Positions 61,217 through 64,000 of a DNA stretch of 64,000 nucleotides are shown piece by piece. The stretch spans positions 1,054,001-1,118,000 of the forward strand of contig NZ_CBDEGB010000002.1 of the NCBI RefSeq assembly GCF_965237655.1. Reading direction: 5' to 3'. The first letter of the stretch is position 1; each line of letters opens with the position of its first letter. A program made the position numbers and the translations under genes. The notes beneath the pieces were generated by a model, which was not told the origin of the DNA, searched no databases, and saw only the letters and a list, made by a program, of their open reading frames with translations. The stretch comes from Poriferisodalis sp965237655. GTDB lineage: Bacteria > Actinomycetota > Acidimicrobiia > Acidimicrobiales > Poriferisodalaceae.

Positions 61217-63628
61217 ATGAAGGTGCTGCTGAGCTGGCTGCGCGAATTCGCACCCATCGAGGGCGATTCCGCCGAACTGGCCGATCACCTGAGCGATCTC
61301 GGCATGGCTGTCGAGGAAATGCGCATCCTGCCGTCGCTCGACGGTGTGGTGGTGGCGCGAGTGGCGGGGTTGCGACCGCATCCGGAGGCCGATCGCATCC
61401 AGTTGGTTGACGTGGAGCTGCCCGGCACCAGCGGTGAGGGCACCGACGGTGCGTTGCAGGTGTGCTGCGGCGCATTCAACATGTCGGTCGGCGATCTGGT
61501 GCCGCTCGCGACGGTCGGCACGACCATGCCGGGTGGCCTCGAAATCGGCAAGCGGCGCTTGCGCGGCGAGGTGTCCGAGGGCATGTGCTGCTCGGCTGCT
61601 GAACTCGGGCTGGGCACCGATGCTGAGGGCATCATGATCCTGCCCGACGGGTTGGAGCTCGGCGCTCCGCTGATGGACCAGATCGGTCTGGGCGGCGACG
61701 TGCTCTACGACCTCGAGGTCAACCCGAACCGTCCCGACGCGATGTCGGTGGCCGGCGTGGCACGCGACTTGGCCGCACGTCTCGGTATCCCGTTCGAGAT
61801 ACCGGAGCCGGTCGTTGCCGAGACCGACGAGGACATCTCGAACGTGGCATCGGTCAAGATTGTGGACGGGGACCTGTGCGGCCGCTTCGGCGTACGCGCC
61901 ATTCGCGACGTAGCCGTCGGCGTGTCGCCGCTGTGGATGCAATTGCGCCTCGCCCTGTGCGGGATGCGGCCCATCAACTCGGTCGTGGATGTCTCCAACT
62001 ACGTGATGCTCGAGCTGGGCATGCCGAACCACACCTACGACCTTGCGCTTGTCCCCGGTGGCCACCTGGGCACGCGGCGCAGCCCAGGCGACGAAACCGT
62101 CGTCACGCTCGACGATCAAGAGCGCACCATGCAGCGGGGTGACGGCGTCATCATCGACCGCGACAACCAGCCCATTGGCATCTCGGGAGTCATGGGCGGC
62201 GCAAGCAGCGAGATCAGCGAGGCCACCACGGCGGTCTTGCTCGAATTGGCTTGGTGGGATCGCTTGTCGATCACCCGCACCTCCCAGCGGCTTGGCCTGC
62301 GCTCGGAAGCTTCAATGCGCTTCGAGCGAGGAACTGACTGGGACTTGGTGCCAACAGCACTGGATCGCTTCTGCGAACTCCTGAACCGGATCACTCCGGG
62401 CGGGGTGTCGGTCTGCCGCGGTCGTCTCGACGGGCGTGGCGAGCTGCCCGATGCGACACCCGTGGATGTCCGCCCAGCCCGCATGAGCCACCTGCTGGGA
62501 CAGCCTTTCAGCGAGAGCCAGCTGCGCTCGTTGCTTGACCCGATCGGTTTGCACTGCGATAGCGCCGCCGACGGCTCGCTGGAGGTGACGATTCCCAGCT
62601 TCCGTCCCGACGTGGCCACCGAAACCGATGTGGCTGAGGAGGTCGCTCGTCACTACGGCTACGGGCGGCTCGGCCGAACGGTGCCGCGCTCACCCGAGCC
62701 GGGCAGGCTGACGCCGACACAGCGGTTGCGCCGCGACCTGCGTCGCGTGCTCATCGGGGCCGGCTTGTCCGAAGCAATGCCCAACCCGTTCCTCGCGCCC
62801 GACGCCCTTCGTCGAGCGGGCATTGACGGCGCCGAGCCGGTCCGCCTGCTGAACCCGCTCGCCACCGAGGAATCGGTATTGCGCCCGTCGTTGCTGCCTG
62901 GCCTGCTCACCGCGGCCGCATACAACACGTCCCACCGCAACGAGACTGTGTCGCTGTTCGAGATGGGCGTGGTGTTCGGCCAGCCGCCAGTCGCATCGTC
63001 TCCAGCTACCCCGTCGAATGGCGCGCTTCCGACCGAAACTGAACAGCTCGGCGCCATTTGGGCCGGCGGCGAGGCGACAGATGCAGTACGGCTGTGGGAC
63101 CTCATCGCTGTCGCGTTTGGGCTCGATGCCTCGCTGGTGAACACCAGCGACCTCGACGGCATGCATCCGGTACGGGCAGCACAAATCATGCTCGAAGGAC
63201 ACGCCATTGGCCACGTGGGTGAGGTCGACCCGGTCGTATGCGAGCGTCACGGTCTCGCCCAGCGCTGCGCTTGGCTGCAGCTCGACATGGAGCCTCTGCT
63301 TGAAACAGCGGCCGCAACTGCGGATCGGCCCTACCAGATGGTCTCGACGTATCCCTCGAGCGACATCGACCTTGCGTTCGCAGTTCCCGACGATGTCCAG
63401 GCGTCGCAGGTGCGTGACACGCTGCGGTCCGTCGGCGGCAGCGAACTTCGCTCAGTCGAACTCTTCGACGTCTACCGAGGTGATCAGATGGCCCCGGGCA
63501 CGCGATCACTGGCGTTCGGTCTGCGGCTGCAGGCCGACGACCGCACCCTCACCGACGAGCAGGTCGCCGAGATCCGCCAGCGATGCATCGACATCGTCGA
63601 AGCCACCCACGGCGCTGTTCTGCGCTGA
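61217..63628 (+). CDS. pheT: Phenylalanyl-tRNA synthetase beta subunit
   Basis: tRNA-binding and editing subunit. It is 803 residues, the usual bacterial size. From the N-terminus: KVLLSWLREFAPI, the tRNA-binding OB domain (VVVARVAGLRPHPEADRIQLVDVEL), B3/B4 editing domain (RPINSVVDVSNYVMLELGMPNHTYD, GVMGGASSEIS), B5 domain, the class II-like core (ATEESVLRPSLLPGLL) and the ferredoxin-fold anticodon domain (YPSSDIDLAFAVPDDV). Ribosome site AGGGGAGG before ATG 61217. Confidence 0.97.
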   Translation: MKVLLSWLREFAPIEGDSAELADHLSDLGMAVEEMRILPSLDGVVVARVAGLRPHPEADRIQLVDVELPGTSGEGTDGALQVCCGAFNMSVGDLVPLATVGTTMPGGLEIGKRRLRGEVSEGMCCSAAELGLGTDAEGIMILPDGLELGAPLMDQIGLGGDVLYDLEVNPNRPDAMSVAGVARDLAARLGIPFEIPEPVVAETDEDISNVASVKIVDGDLCGRFGVRAIRDVAVGVSPLWMQLRLALCGMRPINSVVDVSNYVMLELGMPNHTYDLALVPGGHLGTRRSPGDETVVTLDDQERTMQRGDGVIIDRDNQPIGISGVMGGASSEISEATTAVLLELAWWDRLSITRTSQRLGLRSEASMRFERGTDWDLVPTALDRFCELLNRITPGGVSVCRGRLDGRGELPDATPVDVRPARMSHLLGQPFSESQLRSLLDPIGLHCDSAADGSLEVTIPSFRPDVATETDVAEEVARHYGYGRLGRTVPRSPEPGRLTPTQRLRRDLRRVLIGAGLSEAMPNPFLAPDALRRAGIDGAEPVRLLNPLATEESVLRPSLLPGLLTAAAYNTSHRNETVSLFEMGVVFGQPPVASSPATPSNGALPTETEQLGAIWAGGEATDAVRLWDLIAVAFGLDASLVNTSDLDGMHPVRAAQIMLEGHAIGHVGEVDPVVCERHGLAQRCAWLQLDMEPLLETAAATADRPYQMVSTYPSSDIDLAFAVPDDVQASQVRDTLRSVGGSELRSVELFDVYRGDQMAPGTRSLAFGLRLQADDRTLTDEQVAEIRQRCIDIVEATHGAVLR

Positions 63629-63644
63629 GCCGCCGGCGGGCGGC
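63629..63644. terminator. GC hairpin between converging pheT and dehydrogenase genes
   Basis: GCCGCC (63629-63634) and GGCGGC (63639-63644) with a 4-nt loop lie in the 24-bp gap between converging genes. No T-run on either side, so an intrinsic terminator role is uncertain. Confidence 0.35.
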
Positions 63645-63652
63645 ATCTGGCG

Positions 63653-64000
63653 TCAGTAGCCCAGATCCAGGTACACGGGGCCGAGCAACGGCTCGCCTGA
63701 GATCCGGAGCGCCACGTTGGCCTCGACACGATCCGCCAGCAAAGCCAACCCCATCTCAGGCGTGTTCCCGATGTGAGGCGTGATGAGGCAGTTCGGAATG
63801 CCCCACAGCGGGTGATCGTCGGGCAGCGGTTCGGGGTCGGTCACGTCCAGCGCAGCGCCGCCAATCTGCCCATCCTGCAGCGCTGACACCAGATCGTCGG
63901 TGACGATGTGGCCGCCGCGGGCCACGTTGATGACCCAAGCGTGATCGGGCAGGGCCGCCAGCTCCACCGCGCCGATGATGCCGGCAGTGTCGGGTGTGAG
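63653..64000 (-). CDS. D-2-hydroxyacid dehydrogenase, C-terminal part (runs off window)
   Basis: The last 115 residues of a D-isomer-specific 2-hydroxyacid dehydrogenase; the 5' end lies beyond 64000. Seen: LTPDTAGIIGA, WVINVARGGHIVTDDLVSALQDGQIGGAALDVTDPEPLPDDHPLW with the catalytic Glu region, and ITPHIGN with the catalytic His, then EANVALRISGEPL. The substrate cannot be told from this part. It converges on pheT. Confidence 0.92.
   Translation of the reverse strand, partial: LTPDTAGIIGAVELAALPDHAWVINVARGGHIVTDDLVSALQDGQIGGAALDVTDPEPLPDDHPLWGIPNCLITPHIGNTPEMGLALLADRVEANVALRISGEPLLGPVYLDLGY

Overview
The window is high-GC, coding-dense DNA from an actinobacterium, most likely class Acidimicrobiia or a close relative. 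The evidence is the actinobacterial IHF (mihF) beside pyrF and gmk, the order aspS-DUF948-alaS-ruvX-mltG-aroE, the DUF1844 gene before infC, a primosomal protein N' without its ATPase P-loop, a coaBC with PAMHTEMW, and many start codons placed 5-10 nt after a TANNNT box, as in leaderless actinobacterial mRNAs. This assignment is inference; no rRNA or tRNA gene was recognised.

Layout. 1-11.8 kb is a conserved plus-strand block: aspS (5' truncated by the window edge), alaS, ruvX, mltG, aroE, a prepilin peptidase, aroB, aroQ, efp, nusB, and a frameshifted Bcr/CflA-type transporter. 12.0-22.5 kb is a surface-appendage island with translationally coupled genes: a lipoprotein, an 881-residue Cys-rich protein with a long Asp/Glu/Gly tract, a CpaB-like SAF protein, TadA-, TadB- and TadC-like proteins, a small Flp-like pilin candidate and three TadE-like minor pilin candidates. 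22.6-31.9 kb is a pyrimidine operon pyrR-pyrB-pyrC'-carA-carB-pyrD-pyrF. It starts with a PyrR-binding-loop-like leader and carries a terminator-like hairpin inside the first pyrR codons; its dihydroorotase homologue has lost its metal ligands. 31.9-40.2 kb holds mihF, gmk, rpoZ, coaBC, metK, priA, def, fmt and a phosphodiesterase.

40.2-47.5 kb is an accessory catabolic stretch on both strands: choline-sulfatase-like enzyme, two amidohydrolases (one with a frameshifted 3' end), a lactonase-like MBL protein, an enoyl-CoA hydratase with a deleted core, a CaiB-type CoA-transferase and a small membrane protein. 47.6-51.2 kb holds mogA and ribD-ribE-ribBA. 51.3-56.1 kb holds two large head-to-head paralogues with cell-wall-binding (CWB2) repeats: one ends in a PD40/TolB-like propeller, the other in RCC1 repeats plus an HELLH metallopeptidase-like domain and has no visible signal peptide. 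56.2-63.6 kb is hisG, DUF1844, infC-rpmI-rplT, a SpoU-type methyltransferase and pheS-pheT; a D-2-hydroxyacid dehydrogenase gene runs off the right edge.

Themes. Short tandem duplications are frequent. Those inside genes keep the frame (30, 12, 27, 18 and 15 bp periods), whereas those at gene 3' ends do not (13, 14, 23, 26 and 71 bp). There is no gene-free stretch over 300 bp, and no CRISPR array, insertion sequence, phage gene or replication origin was seen.
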